DNA from: Nocardiopsis sp. CC223A
Lineage (GTDB): Bacteria; Actinomycetota; Actinomycetes; Streptosporangiales; Streptosporangiaceae
Reading direction: 5' to 3'
Assembly: GCF_030766825.1 (NCBI RefSeq)
Contig: NZ_JASFDV010000015.1
Location: 1-64,000, forward strand
Length of the DNA: 64,000 nucleotides
Under the pieces are notes generated by a model. The model saw nothing but the letters and a program-made list of their open reading frames with translations, was not told where the DNA came from and ran no database searches. Of the stretch, positions 8,502 through 16,196 are shown one piece after another (position 1 is the first letter of the stretch; each line of letters begins with the position of its first letter). The translations under genes were made by a program, and so were the position numbers.

Positions 8502-9053
8502 TCAGCGTTCGCGGCGGACCCGGTCGGACTCGGCCACCAGGCGGTCGATCATGGCCTGGCGCAGCCCGGGTTCGGCGGTGGGCAGACCGGCGATGTCCGA
8601 CAGGTACAGCCCGTCTCCGGCGCGGAGGATGATCTCGGCCAGGACCGGGTCCTCCAACTCCTCGTGGAGCAGGCGGCGCCAGCGGTCGAACAGGTCCCGG
8701 ACGTGCACGAAGGCCTCCGGGGGCATGTCGTCCTGACTGCGCAGCGCGGCGATGATCGCCCAGTAGAGCTCGCGCTCCTCCGAGCTCTGCGGCAGCGAGG
8801 TGCGCAGGAAGACGCGGACCACGCCCTCCTCGCCCTCCGTCGCCTCGCGGAACTCCTGCTCGGCCAGGACGGACAGGCGCTCGATGAGGCCGGTGAGCAT
8901 GGCGGCCTTGGAGGGGAAGTGGTACAGGAGGCCGCCCTTGGAGACGGAGGCGGCGCGGGCCACCGCCTCAAGCGTCACCGATGAGTAGCCCTCCCGGACG
9001 AGGATCTCCTGGAGGGCGTCGAGGATGCGGTCGCGGGTGTTGGAAGCGTTCAC
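8502..9053 (-). CDS. TetR family regulator of the neighbouring exporter
   Basis: This 183-residue regulator has the TetR helix-turn-helix at residues 8-52 (TRDRILDALQEILVREGY, then LLYHFPSKAAMLTGL) and a C-terminal domain of the TetR_C_6/AcrR-like kind. The GTG at 9053 lacks a clear ribosome site and may be leaderless. It is divergent from a multidrug MFS gene, with tandem operators in the shared promoter region, a classic local repressor/efflux pair. The ligand is probably a substrate of the pump. Confidence 0.9.
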   Translation of the reverse strand: MNASNTRDRILDALQEILVREGYSSVTLEAVARAASVSKGGLLYHFPSKAAMLTGLIERLSVLAEQEFREATEGEEGVVRVFLRTSLPQSSEERELYWAIIAALRSQDDMPPEAFVHVRDLFDRWRRLLHEELEDPVLAEIILRAGDGLYLSDIAGLPTAEPGLRQAMIDRLVAESDRVRRER

Positions 9054-9063
9054 GATTGACACT

Positions 9064-9100
9064 GTACCGGCCGGACGGTACTGTACCGTCTGGACGGTTG
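9064..9100. promoter_or_regulatory. Tandem TetR-type operators in divergent promoter
   Basis: Two 18-base sites repeat in direct order 19 bases apart: GTACCGGCCGGACGGTAC (9064-9081) and GTACCGTCTGGACGGTTG (9083-9100). Each is itself palindromic (ACCG...CGGT arms). The junction forms a third, 23-bp inverted repeat at 9071-9093 with 10 of 11 pairs matching. The arrangement would allow two dimers, one per helical face, to cover both promoters. Confidence 0.65.
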
Positions 9101-9246
9101 AAGAATCCCGCGAGGTGCGCCCGGCGCACCGCACGGTCGACAGCGCTTCCCGTCCCACCCGTTCGGCCCGGAGCCCGCCTTCCCGCCGGACCCGCGCCCC
9201 GGCCACTGCCGCAGGCGCGAGAACAGCGACACGTGAACGAGGAGAG

Positions 9247-10863
9247 ATGACTTCCGTCAAGGCCGGGAACGGCCACGACCGCGCACGCAACGGCAGCCCC
9301 GCACCGGCCGGTCCCCGCGAGTGGACCGCACTGGCCGTCCTGGTCCTGCCCGTGATCCTGATCTCGGTCGACTCGACCGTGCTCGGCTTCGCCGTGCCCG
9401 CACTGAGCGAACAGCTGGCGCCCACCGCGGGCCAGCTGCTGTGGATCATCGACGTCTACGGCTTCATCCTGGCCGGACTGCTGATCACCATGGGCTCGCT
9501 CGGCGACCGCATCGGCCGCCGCCGACTGCTGATGATCGGTTCGGCCGCGTTCGGCGCCGCCTCCCTGTTGGCCGCCTTCGCGCCGACCCCCGAGATCCTC
9601 ATCGCCGCCCGCGCCCTGCTGGGCGTCGCCGGCGCTTCGCTGATGCCCTCGACCCTGTCCCTGCTGCGCAACATCTTCCTGGACGCGCGCCAGAGGCTGC
9701 TGGCCATCGCCCTGTGGGCCTCCGGGTTCTCCGCCGGCGCCGCGCTGGGGCCGATCCTCGGCGGCTGGCTGCTGGAGCACTTCTTCTGGGGCTCGGTGTT
9801 CCTCATCAACCTGCCGGTGATGGCCCTGATCCTGATCCTGGTGCCGCTGCTGGTGCGTGAGTCGAGCAACCCCGACGCGGGCCGCCTGGACCCGATCAGC
9901 GTGGTGCTGTCCCTGGCCGCGATGCTGCCCGCCGTGTACGGCGTCAAGAAGCTCGCGACCGAGGGCCTGTCCGTGGTACCCGTCGCGTCACTGGCGATCG
10001 GCCTGGCCCTGGGCCACCTGTTCGTGCGCAGGCAGAAGAAGCTGGACGACCCGCTCATCGACGTGGACCTGTTCCGCGACCGCGTGTTCAGCGTCGCGGT
10101 GGTCACCAACCTGATGATCGTCTTCTCGCTGGTGTCGTCCCTGTTCTTCCTGACCCAGTACCTCCAGCTGGTGTTGGGCATCTCGCCGATGCGGGCCGGG
10201 ATCGTCCTGGTCCCGGGGCTGGCGCTGTCGGTCCTGGGCAGTCTGGTGGCGGTGCGGCTGTCGCGCCGGCTGAGCCTGGCCACCGTGGTCGGCGGGTCCC
10301 TGCTGGTGACCGCCGCCGGGTTCGCGGTACTGGTCATCGCACCGGTGAACGACGTCACGCTGGGCGTGGCGGTGGTGACCGCCGGGTTCGCTCTGATCGC
10401 GACCGGCGCCGGGTTCGCCGAGACGCTCACCAACGGCGCCATCATGTCGGCGGCCCCGCCCGAGCGCGCCGGTGCGGCCTCGGCCATCTCCGAGACCGCC
10501 TACGAGCTGGGCGCGGCCCTGGGCGTGGCCGTGCTGGGCAGTGCGCTGACCGCGTTCTACCGCTCGCACCTGACCGGGCCCGAGGGCGTGCCCGCCGACG
10601 CGGTGGGCGCCGCCCGCGAGACGTTGGGCGGCGCCGCGAACGCCGCCGCCGACCTGGGCGGGGCGCCCGGGGCGGCACTGATGGAGGCCGCGCGCACCGC
10701 GTTCACCAGCGGCATGCACCTGACCAGCACGATCGCCGTGGCCATCGTGATGGCGGCGGCCGTCCAGGCGTGGCTGCTGCTGCGCGGCCGGGGCAACCCG
10801 GCGGTCGAGCGGCCCGCGCCGCCGGTGCCCGCCGGACGGCGCGGGGAGGAACGGGTCGGCTGA
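9247..10863 (+). CDS. DHA2 family multidrug MFS transporter (14 TM)
   Basis: This 538-residue proton-driven exporter has about 14 membrane segments. Hallmarks of the DHA2/QacA-EmrB class are visible: DSTVLGFAVPAL (motif D1) in helix 1, WIIDVYGFILAG in helix 2, motif A GSLGDRIGRRRLL and motif C-like GFSAGAALGPILGGWLLEHF. The start ATG at 9247 follows GAGGAGAG. It is controlled, most likely, by the divergent TetR protein. The range of drugs exported is unknown. Confidence 0.93.
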   Translation: MTSVKAGNGHDRARNGSPAPAGPREWTALAVLVLPVILISVDSTVLGFAVPALSEQLAPTAGQLLWIIDVYGFILAGLLITMGSLGDRIGRRRLLMIGSAAFGAASLLAAFAPTPEILIAARALLGVAGASLMPSTLSLLRNIFLDARQRLLAIALWASGFSAGAALGPILGGWLLEHFFWGSVFLINLPVMALILILVPLLVRESSNPDAGRLDPISVVLSLAAMLPAVYGVKKLATEGLSVVPVASLAIGLALGHLFVRRQKKLDDPLIDVDLFRDRVFSVAVVTNLMIVFSLVSSLFFLTQYLQLVLGISPMRAGIVLVPGLALSVLGSLVAVRLSRRLSLATVVGGSLLVTAAGFAVLVIAPVNDVTLGVAVVTAGFALIATGAGFAETLTNGAIMSAAPPERAGAASAISETAYELGAALGVAVLGSALTAFYRSHLTGPEGVPADAVGAARETLGGAANAAADLGGAPGAALMEAARTAFTSGMHLTSTIAVAIVMAAAVQAWLLLRGRGNPAVERPAPPVPAGRRGEERVG

Positions 10864-10877
10864 CCCGGGTCCCGGGC

Positions 10878-10915
10878 GGAAGGACCCCGCGGGGACGTCC
10901 CCGCGGGGTCCTTCC
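10878..10915. terminator. Perfect 19-bp-arm palindromic terminator
   Basis: An uninterrupted 38-base palindrome sits between the convergent MFS and MoeA-like genes and should end transcription from both sides. Confidence 0.8.
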
Positions 10916-10919
10916 CCGT

Positions 10920-12095
10920 TCAGGGCAGGCGCAGCAGGTCGGCCTCGCCGCCCCGCCAGTCGGGCGGGATCACGGCGTAGGCGTCGGCCAGTGCGGCACC
11001 GCGCAGACTGGCCGGGCCGTCGTGGCCCACCGGAACGGCCCGGCCGTCCTCCAGCCGGACGGCGACCAGCCGGGTGTCCCGGGGGTGGGCGCTCACCTCC
11101 CCGGCCACCGGCACCGGGTCCGGGGCCACCGTGGGGTCGGAGCGCCCGGCCATCGCGCACAGCAGCGGAACGACCAGTGTGAGGGCACCCACCAGGGCCG
11201 CCCCCGGGTTCCCGGGCAGGCCGACGACCGCGGTGCGCCCCCGGCGCGCCAGCAGCTGCGGGTGCCCGGGGCGGCAGGACACCCCGTCCACCAGGACCTC
11301 CGCGTCCAGGTCGGCCAGCACCGAGCGCAAGTGGTCGGCGGGGCCCTTGGAGGAGGAACCGCACACCACGAGCACATCGGCGCCGGAACCGGCGATCGCC
11401 GCCGCCAGCACGTCGCGTTCGTCCCCCAGGTGACGCACCCGCTCCACCCGGCCGCCCGCCCACGTCACCAGGCCCGGCAGCATCGGGCCGATGGCATCAC
11501 GCACGAAGCCCTCGCCGGACAGCCCCGACGTGGTGACCTCCGCGCCCGTGACCAGCGCCTCGACCCGGGGGGCCAGCACCGGCAGGGTCTCGTGGCCCAC
11601 CGAGGACGCCAGGCCCAGCACCGCCGGACCCACCGCACGACCCCGGGTGAGCACCGTCTCACCGGGGGCGGTCTCCTCTCCCTCCCAGCGCACGTGCCGC
11701 CCCGCCCGCGCCGGGCCCGCGACCCGGTCACCGGAACGTTCGGCCAGCTCATAGGGCAGGACCGCCTCGGTCCCCTTGGGCACCCGCGCGCCCGTGGCGA
11801 TCTCCACCGCCTCGCCCGGCGCCAACCCCTCGACGGCCACCGGCGCACCCGCCAACCCCGCGCCCACCAGCTCCCACGGGCCCGGACCCGCGACCGCGAA
11901 ACCGTCCATCGCGGAGGCGTCGAACGCCGGAACCCCCGTCAGCGCGCGCACGTCCGCGCCCAGCACCGCGCCCAGCGCCCGGGCCAGCGGCACCTCGCGC
12001 ACCGCCACGGGCAGCCGCTCCCCCGCCCGGTGCGCCCGGTCCCGGGCCGCCGGCCAGCCCAGCGGCCCCTCGCGGCCCGATCCGCACCCGCCCAT
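10920..12095 (-). CDS. MoeA-like molybdopterin molybdotransferase
   Basis: The protein (about 391 residues) belongs to the MoeA family, which inserts molybdate into adenylylated molybdopterin. Domain order fits: an N-terminal region with VPAFDASAMDGFAV (canonical P.fd.SAMDGyA), the MoCF-binding domain, and a C-terminal beta-domain following GLPGNPGAALVGAL. The usual TGG(V/I)SxGxxD loop reads VCGSSSKGPADHL, so activity may differ. No other molybdenum cofactor gene is near, and paralogues are common in actinomycetes. The ATG at 12095 has a GGGGAGGG ribosome site; an ATG at 12140 would add 15 residues. Confidence 0.82.
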   Translation of the reverse strand: MGGCGSGREGPLGWPAARDRAHRAGERLPVAVREVPLARALGAVLGADVRALTGVPAFDASAMDGFAVAGPGPWELVGAGLAGAPVAVEGLAPGEAVEIATGARVPKGTEAVLPYELAERSGDRVAGPARAGRHVRWEGEETAPGETVLTRGRAVGPAVLGLASSVGHETLPVLAPRVEALVTGAEVTTSGLSGEGFVRDAIGPMLPGLVTWAGGRVERVRHLGDERDVLAAAIAGSGADVLVVCGSSSKGPADHLRSVLADLDAEVLVDGVSCRPGHPQLLARRGRTAVVGLPGNPGAALVGALTLVVPLLCAMAGRSDPTVAPDPVPVAGEVSAHPRDTRLVAVRLEDGRAVPVGHDGPASLRGAALADAYAVIPPDWRGGEADLLRLP

Positions 12096-12207
12096 GGCGT
12101 CGCCCTCCCCGTCGTCAACGGCCTGGCCACCATTGTCCACCCGGGGCCGTGACGGCGGCGTTCCCGTCCCCTCCCAGCGTGCGGGCGAAGGCCCGCGGAA
12201 ACCCGAT

Positions 12208-12235
12208 TTGCCGTCTGCCGACTTTCCGCTAAAGT
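12208..12235 (+). promoter_or_regulatory. Promoter of the tRNA cluster
   Basis: TTGCCG (12208-12213) and TAAAGT (12230-12235) are separated by 16 bases and lie 54 bases before the first tRNA, a good match to a housekeeping sigma promoter. Confidence 0.55.
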
Positions 12236-12288
12236 TCTAACCAGCGACAGGGCAACGGCCGAGGGAACAAGGCCCGCCCGGTCTGCAA

Positions 12289-12361
12289 GCGGACGTGGCT
12301 CAGCTGGTAGAGCATCACCTTGCCAAGGTGAGGGTCGCGGGTTCGAATCCCGTCGTCCGCT
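12289..12361 (+). tRNA. tRNA-Gly (GCC)
   Basis: The cloverleaf closes with acceptor GCGGACG pairing CGTCCGC, anticodon loop TTGCCAA (anticodon GCC) and the GGTTCGAATCC T-arm. No CCA is encoded. It is the first of three tRNAs in one short cluster. Confidence 0.95.
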
Positions 12362-12401
12362 CGGAGGAGACGCGCAGGCACCCGGTGCTCGCGTGGAACT
12401 C

Positions 12402-12472
12402 GGTGGAGTGGCCGAGAGGCGAGGCAGCGGCCTGCAAAGCCGTCTACACGGGTTCGAATCCCGTCTCCACCT
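12402..12472 (+). tRNA. tRNA-Cys (GCA)
   Basis: Acceptor GGTGGAG pairs with CTCCACC; the anticodon loop CTGCAAA gives anticodon GCA. The D-arm (GTGGCCGAGAGGCGAGGC) and T-arm are regular. No CCA is encoded. Confidence 0.95.
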
Positions 12473-12487
12473 CACATCGCTTCACGC

Positions 12488-12561
12488 GGGCGGTTAGCTC
12501 AGTTGGTTAGAGCGCTACCTTGACACGGTAGAGGTCACAGGTTCGAATCCTGTATCGCCCA
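12488..12561 (+). tRNA. tRNA-Val (GAC)
   Basis: Acceptor GGGCGGT pairs with ATCGCCC including one G-T pair. The anticodon loop is TTGACAC (anticodon GAC), and D- and T-arms are canonical. It ends 9 bases before a long terminator hairpin. Confidence 0.95.
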
Positions 12562-12570
12562 CTTCACTCG

Positions 12571-12619
12571 CGGAAAGACCCTGTCGGACGGCCCGAGGCC
12601 GCCCGACAGGGTCTTTCCG
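12571..12619. terminator. 17-bp-stem terminator after the tRNAs
   Basis: A perfect 17-bp stem (CGGAAAGACCCTGTCGG and its complement) with a 15-base loop ends the tRNA transcript. It can also serve the convergent gene at 12647. Confidence 0.85.
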
Positions 12620-12646
12620 TCGTTCCCGCCGGGCCCCGCCCCGGGA

Positions 12647-13027
12647 TCAGTCGTCGGTATCGGGGCGGACGCCCGCGCAGAAGGTGCTCAGGCCCAGGCG
12701 GGTGATGAGGGCGGCGAGGACGGCGGCCTGGGTCGGGTCGGAGACCAGGTCCCCGGACAGGATCGTGCCGATCGTGCCCAGGTCGACGACGGTGTTCACC
12801 GGGTCGTCGTTGAGGACGGGGCGCACCCGGGGGTGCAGGCACACGCTCCGCTGGAGCCGTGCGTAGTGGGCCCGGAACCAGCGCCGCCCGTGGTCGGCCG
12901 CCTCACTGTCGTCGTCCGGGGCCAGCCCGGGGCCGGAGCCCAGCAGCAGCCTTCCCAGCTCCTCGTAGAGCTCCTCCTCGTCCATCGCCTCGAACCGGGC
13001 GAACTGCGCTTCTCCGTGGGCGGTCAT
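12647..13027 (-). CDS. Small protein of unknown function
   Basis: This 126-residue soluble protein is not one I recognise. It is rich in Glu, Asp, Leu and Arg. An N-terminal helical part (ARFEAMDEEELYEELGRLLLGS) is followed by a region with WFRAHYARLQRSVCLHPRVR, and a C-terminal part with TQAAVLAALITRLGLSTFCAG. It has no membrane segment or signal. Codon use is normal for the genome, so it is probably real. Its ATG overlaps the stop of an upstream open frame by ATGA, which suggests coupled translation with the short frame before it. Confidence 0.7.
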   Translation of the reverse strand: MTAHGEAQFARFEAMDEEELYEELGRLLLGSGPGLAPDDDSEAADHGRRWFRAHYARLQRSVCLHPRVRPVLNDDPVNTVVDLGTIGTILSGDLVSDPTQAAVLAALITRLGLSTFCAGVRPDTDD

Positions 13028-13187
13028 GCGGCCTCCTGTTCCATGGTGACGAGTCGGTGTGCGGTCAGTGTCGCGGCGCGCAGCGGCGGTTCCAGGGGCC
13101 CCTCGCCCAGCGCCTGCCGGACACGGGTGAGAAGCCGGGCGAACGGCAGGGGCAGGGCCGGGCCCGCCCCCGGTCCGGATAGGGGGG
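13024..13187 (-). CDS. Possible short coupled ORF without a clear start
   Basis: Between the AraC stop and the gene at 13027 runs an open frame ending ARLLTRVRQALGEGP...TMEQEAA, with GC-rich third positions and an amphipathic helical look. Its stop overlaps the next start (ATGA). No ATG, GTG or TTG lies in frame before the last five codons unless the frame begins inside the AraC gene. It may therefore be a truncated gene, use CTG, or simply be spurious. Confidence 0.3.
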
Positions 13188-13943
13188 TCAGGCGGCCGGG
13201 CGCCGGGCCTCGACCGCGGCCAGGGGGTCGGCGGCCAGCAGGTGCTCGGGCAGGCCGGTCTCCCGGCGCAGGGCGCGCAGCAGTCCGCTGCGGCTCAGGT
13301 AGCCGGCGGCGCGCGCCGCCTCGGTGAGGCCGTACCCCGCGCGGAGCCGGGCCAGCGCCGTGTTGAGCCGGGCACGGGTGCGCCACCGGGTGAACGAGAG
13401 TCCCGTCTGCTCGGCGAAGAGCCGCTGGACGTGGCGGACGCTGGTGTGGTGGCGGCGGGCCAGCTCGTCCAGGGTGGCGCCGGAGACCCCCGCCTCACGG
13501 GCGATGGCGCGGGCCGCCGGGTGCTCGGGCAGCGGCACGGGGAACCCCGGCCGGTACAGCTCACCGAGTACGGAGTCCAGGACCTCGCGGAACGGCGCGA
13601 TCTGCTCCGGGGTGGCCGGGGCCGCGCCCAGGACGGTCATCATCACCCGGGTCACCGCGGGTACCGCGCCCAGCAGGTGGACCCGCTCCGGGGGCCGCGT
13701 GTCCGGCGAGAGCATCGGCCCCAGGGCCATCCCGCCGTCGCGGATCCGCATCGAATGGGGGACGTGCGGGGCCAGCCACAGGTTGTGCCGCGCGCCCAGG
13801 GTGACCTCCCGGCCGTCGACGACCAGTTCGGCGGCGCCCGAGACCACGTGGATCAGGTGGGGCACGTCGTGCTCGTGGGTGTCGTGCCCCAGGAAGCGGA
13901 CCGAGTTCTCGGGCACGATCCGGCAGAGTTGGTCCGGGGTCAT
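13188..13943 (-). CDS. AraC family transcriptional regulator
   Basis: The protein has an N-terminal cupin sensor domain (HDTHEHDVPHLIHVVSGAAELVVDG) and a C-terminal AraC double helix-turn-helix, from TLDELARRHHTSVRHVQRLF to RAAGYLSRSGLLRALRRETG. It is divergent from a siderophore-binding protein gene, so control of iron uptake is likely. I place the start at ATG 13943, which follows GGAGTGAGG. An in-frame ATG at 14018 would overlap the iron box and give 276 residues, and 13961 is a third choice. Confidence 0.88.
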   Translation of the reverse strand: MTPDQLCRIVPENSVRFLGHDTHEHDVPHLIHVVSGAAELVVDGREVTLGARHNLWLAPHVPHSMRIRDGGMALGPMLSPDTRPPERVHLLGAVPAVTRVMMTVLGAAPATPEQIAPFREVLDSVLGELYRPGFPVPLPEHPAARAIAREAGVSGATLDELARRHHTSVRHVQRLFAEQTGLSFTRWRTRARLNTALARLRAGYGLTEAARAAGYLSRSGLLRALRRETGLPEHLLAADPLAAVEARRPAA

Positions 13944-14017
13944 CCTCACTCCAGGGAACATGTCGTCTCGGGCAGCCACCGATGTCGTCCGGGGCACGAC
14001 CGACGGCGAACCGGGCA

Positions 14018-14036
14018 TTAGCCTAGCCTTACCTTA
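14018..14036. promoter_or_regulatory. Iron box (IdeR/DmdR/DtxR type)
   Basis: TTAGCCTAGCCTTACCTTA matches the 19-base consensus TTAGGTTAGSCTAACCTAA at 15 positions. It lies in the 107-base divergent region before the siderophore-binding protein gene (51 bases upstream of its start). Iron-loaded IdeR/DmdR would repress both directions. This is motif matching from memory, not a search. Confidence 0.65.
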
Positions 14037-14086
14037 TCTACCTGCGGTTCGTGCTGTTCACGCACCCTCTCCCCTACCGAGGATCC

Positions 14087-15088
14087 ATGCTCTCCCTACG
14101 ACCCCTTCCTGTTCCCCTCATGTCCGCGCTGGCGGCCGTGGCCCTGCTGTCGTCCGCGTGCGGCTCCCCGGAGACCGCCGCCGAGTCCGGGGGCGGCGAC
14201 GGGTCCGCGGAGACCCGTGTCGTGCAGACCGACCAGGGCGAGGTGACCGTCCCCGCGGATCCGCAGCGGGTCGTGGTCCTCAACTACGCCCTGGCCGGGT
14301 ACCTCTACGGCCTGGACGTCCCGGTGGTCGCCACGACCCCCGAGGACGCGGACGGCGAGGGCGTCCACTCCGAGTTCTGGGCCGAGGACGCCGAGGCGGA
14401 CGGCACGGAGTACCTGCCCTGGAGCACCGACGGGTTCGACCTGGAGGCGGTGCTGGGCGCCGAGCCCGACCTCATCGTCGCGGGCGGCCTCGGCTTCCCG
14501 CTGGTCCAGGCGGTCGACGCCTACGACCGGCTGAGCGAGATCGCCCCGACGGTGATCGTCAGCGGCTCGCACACCACCTGGCAGGAGCAGTTCGGATTCC
14601 TCGCCGAGGAGGTCTTCGACGAGGGCGAACGCTACGAGGAACTCGTGGCCGCCCACGACGAGCGCGTGGAGGAGGTGAAGGCGGCGATCACGCCGCCCGA
14701 GGGCGAGGTCACCTTCCTGGTGGTGACCGCGGACCAGACGCCCTACGTGCTCATCGAGGACACCGGCCTGCCCCTGGCCTTCGAGCGCCTGGGATTCGAG
14801 ACGGACCCGCTGTTCGCCGAGAACGACGTGGAGCCCTACACGGCGGGCGGCGACATGTTCGAGCTCTCCACCGAGCAGGTCGGGCAGCTGGTGACCGCCT
14901 CCACGGTGTTCGTGCTCGGGTTCAACGGCGACACCGCCGACGTGGCGTCCCTGTCGGAGTCCCCCGTGTACGCCGCGCTGCCCGCATTCGAGGAGGGGAA
15001 CGCCTACGACCTGCCCTACTGGGTCCTGCGCGGCGACTACGACGAGGAGCTCGCCCTGCTGGACATCGTCGAGGAGCGGTTCTCGTGA
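14087..15088 (+). CDS. Iron-siderophore ABC transporter substrate-binding lipoprotein
   Basis: This 333-residue secreted lipoprotein would capture a ferric siderophore and deliver it to the adjacent permeases. A signal peptide ends in LLSSAC, where Cys is lipidated. The mature protein has two Rossmann-like lobes of the FecB/FepB family: PQRVVVLNYALAGYLYGL begins lobe one, LGAEPDLIVAGG follows, and a long helix precedes lobe two. The ATG at 14087 follows GAGGATCC; an upstream in-frame GTG at 14051 is less likely. The stop is followed at once by the first permease gene. Confidence 0.92.
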   Translation: MLSLRPLPVPLMSALAAVALLSSACGSPETAAESGGGDGSAETRVVQTDQGEVTVPADPQRVVVLNYALAGYLYGLDVPVVATTPEDADGEGVHSEFWAEDAEADGTEYLPWSTDGFDLEAVLGAEPDLIVAGGLGFPLVQAVDAYDRLSEIAPTVIVSGSHTTWQEQFGFLAEEVFDEGERYEELVAAHDERVEEVKAAITPPEGEVTFLVVTADQTPYVLIEDTGLPLAFERLGFETDPLFAENDVEPYTAGGDMFELSTEQVGQLVTASTVFVLGFNGDTADVASLSESPVYAALPAFEEGNAYDLPYWVLRGDYDEELALLDIVEERFS

Positions 15089-15089
15089 G

Positions 15090-16196
15090 GTGCGCTCCCC
15101 CGCGGTGGCCCCTGCACGGGAGCGCCGCGTGCTCCGAACGGTGAACGCCGTGCTCCGGAGTGGGGCCGGTGCGGGCGGGGCGGACGCGGAAGGCGTCCGC
15201 CCCGCCCGCCTGCGCCCCCTGTGGCTGCTCGCGGCCGTCCTCGTGCTCGCCCTGGCCTGTACCGCGAGCCTGCTGGTGGGATCGGCCCCGCTGCCGGTGT
15301 CCACCGTGTGGGCCGCCCTGACCTCGGCCGGTGAGGGGATCGACCACCTCACCGTGGTGGGCCTGCGCGTCCCGCGCACCCTCCTGGGGCTGCTCGTGGG
15401 GGCGGCGCTCGGGGTGGCCGGGGTGCTGGCCCAGGCGCTGACCCGCAACCCGCTGGCCGATCCCGGCATCCTCGGCGTGAACGCGGGGGCCGCCTTCGCG
15501 ATCGCCGTCGGCGTGGCCGCGCTGGGGGTGACCCGCCTGCACCAGTACCTGTGGCTGGGGATCCTCGGGGCGTTCACCGCCGCCGCCCTGGTGTACCTCA
15601 TCGCGGCCCGCGGTCCGGCGGGGGCGGACCCGCTGCGGCTGACGCTGGTGGGCGTGGCCTTGGGCGCGGTGTTCCAGGGTGCGGCCTCCTCCCTGTCCCT
15701 GCTGGACCCCCGGGCCTTCGACCGCATGCGGTACTGGGGCGCGGGCACCCTCGCCGACCGGCCGGAGGACACGGTGGCGACCATCGTGCCGTTCGTGCTG
15801 GCCGGGCTGGTGGTGGCGCTGTCGCTGGCCCGTCCGCTCAACGCCCTGGCACTGGGCGACGACCTCGCGCGCGCCGTGGGGGCGCGCGTCGCGCTCACCC
15901 GGGGCTGCGGGATCGCGGCGATCACGGTGCTGTGCGGGGTGGCCACCGCGGCCGCGGGGCCGATCGGGTTCGTGGGCCTGATGGTGCCGCACGCGGTGCG
16001 CCTGGTCACGGGCCCGGACCTGCGGTGGATCCTGCCGTTCACCCTGGTCCTGGCGCCGGCGCTGGTCCTGGTCTCCGACGTGCTGGCGCGCCTGGTGGTG
16101 CGTCCCGCGGAGGTTCAGGTGGGCGTGGTCACCGCCTTCGTGGGGGCGCCGGTGCTCATCCTGCTGGTCCGCCGGGCCCGGGCGGGTGCGCTGTGA
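15090..16196 (+). CDS. FecCD-type iron-siderophore permease (first subunit)
   Basis: This integral membrane subunit (368 residues) has about nine to ten helices. The signature TRNPLADPGILGVNAGAAFAI, the loop GPIGFVGLMVPHAVRL that contacts the ATPase, and VRRARAG at the end are typical of FecCD permeases. It begins with GTG one base after the binding-protein stop and overlaps the second permease by 4 bases (GTGA). The first 45 residues are a long cytoplasmic extension; GTGs at 15129, 15141 and 15150 are shorter alternatives. Confidence 0.92.
   Translation: MRSPAVAPARERRVLRTVNAVLRSGAGAGGADAEGVRPARLRPLWLLAAVLVLALACTASLLVGSAPLPVSTVWAALTSAGEGIDHLTVVGLRVPRTLLGLLVGAALGVAGVLAQALTRNPLADPGILGVNAGAAFAIAVGVAALGVTRLHQYLWLGILGAFTAAALVYLIAARGPAGADPLRLTLVGVALGAVFQGAASSLSLLDPRAFDRMRYWGAGTLADRPEDTVATIVPFVLAGLVVALSLARPLNALALGDDLARAVGARVALTRGCGIAAITVLCGVATAAAGPIGFVGLMVPHAVRLVTGPDLRWILPFTLVLAPALVLVSDVLARLVVRPAEVQVGVVTAFVGAPVLILLVRRARAGAL

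Noticed and set aside
12289-12561. tRNA cluster as a phage or element attachment site
   Set aside because: No integrase, no duplicated tRNA 3' end and no island-like composition are seen next to the cluster.
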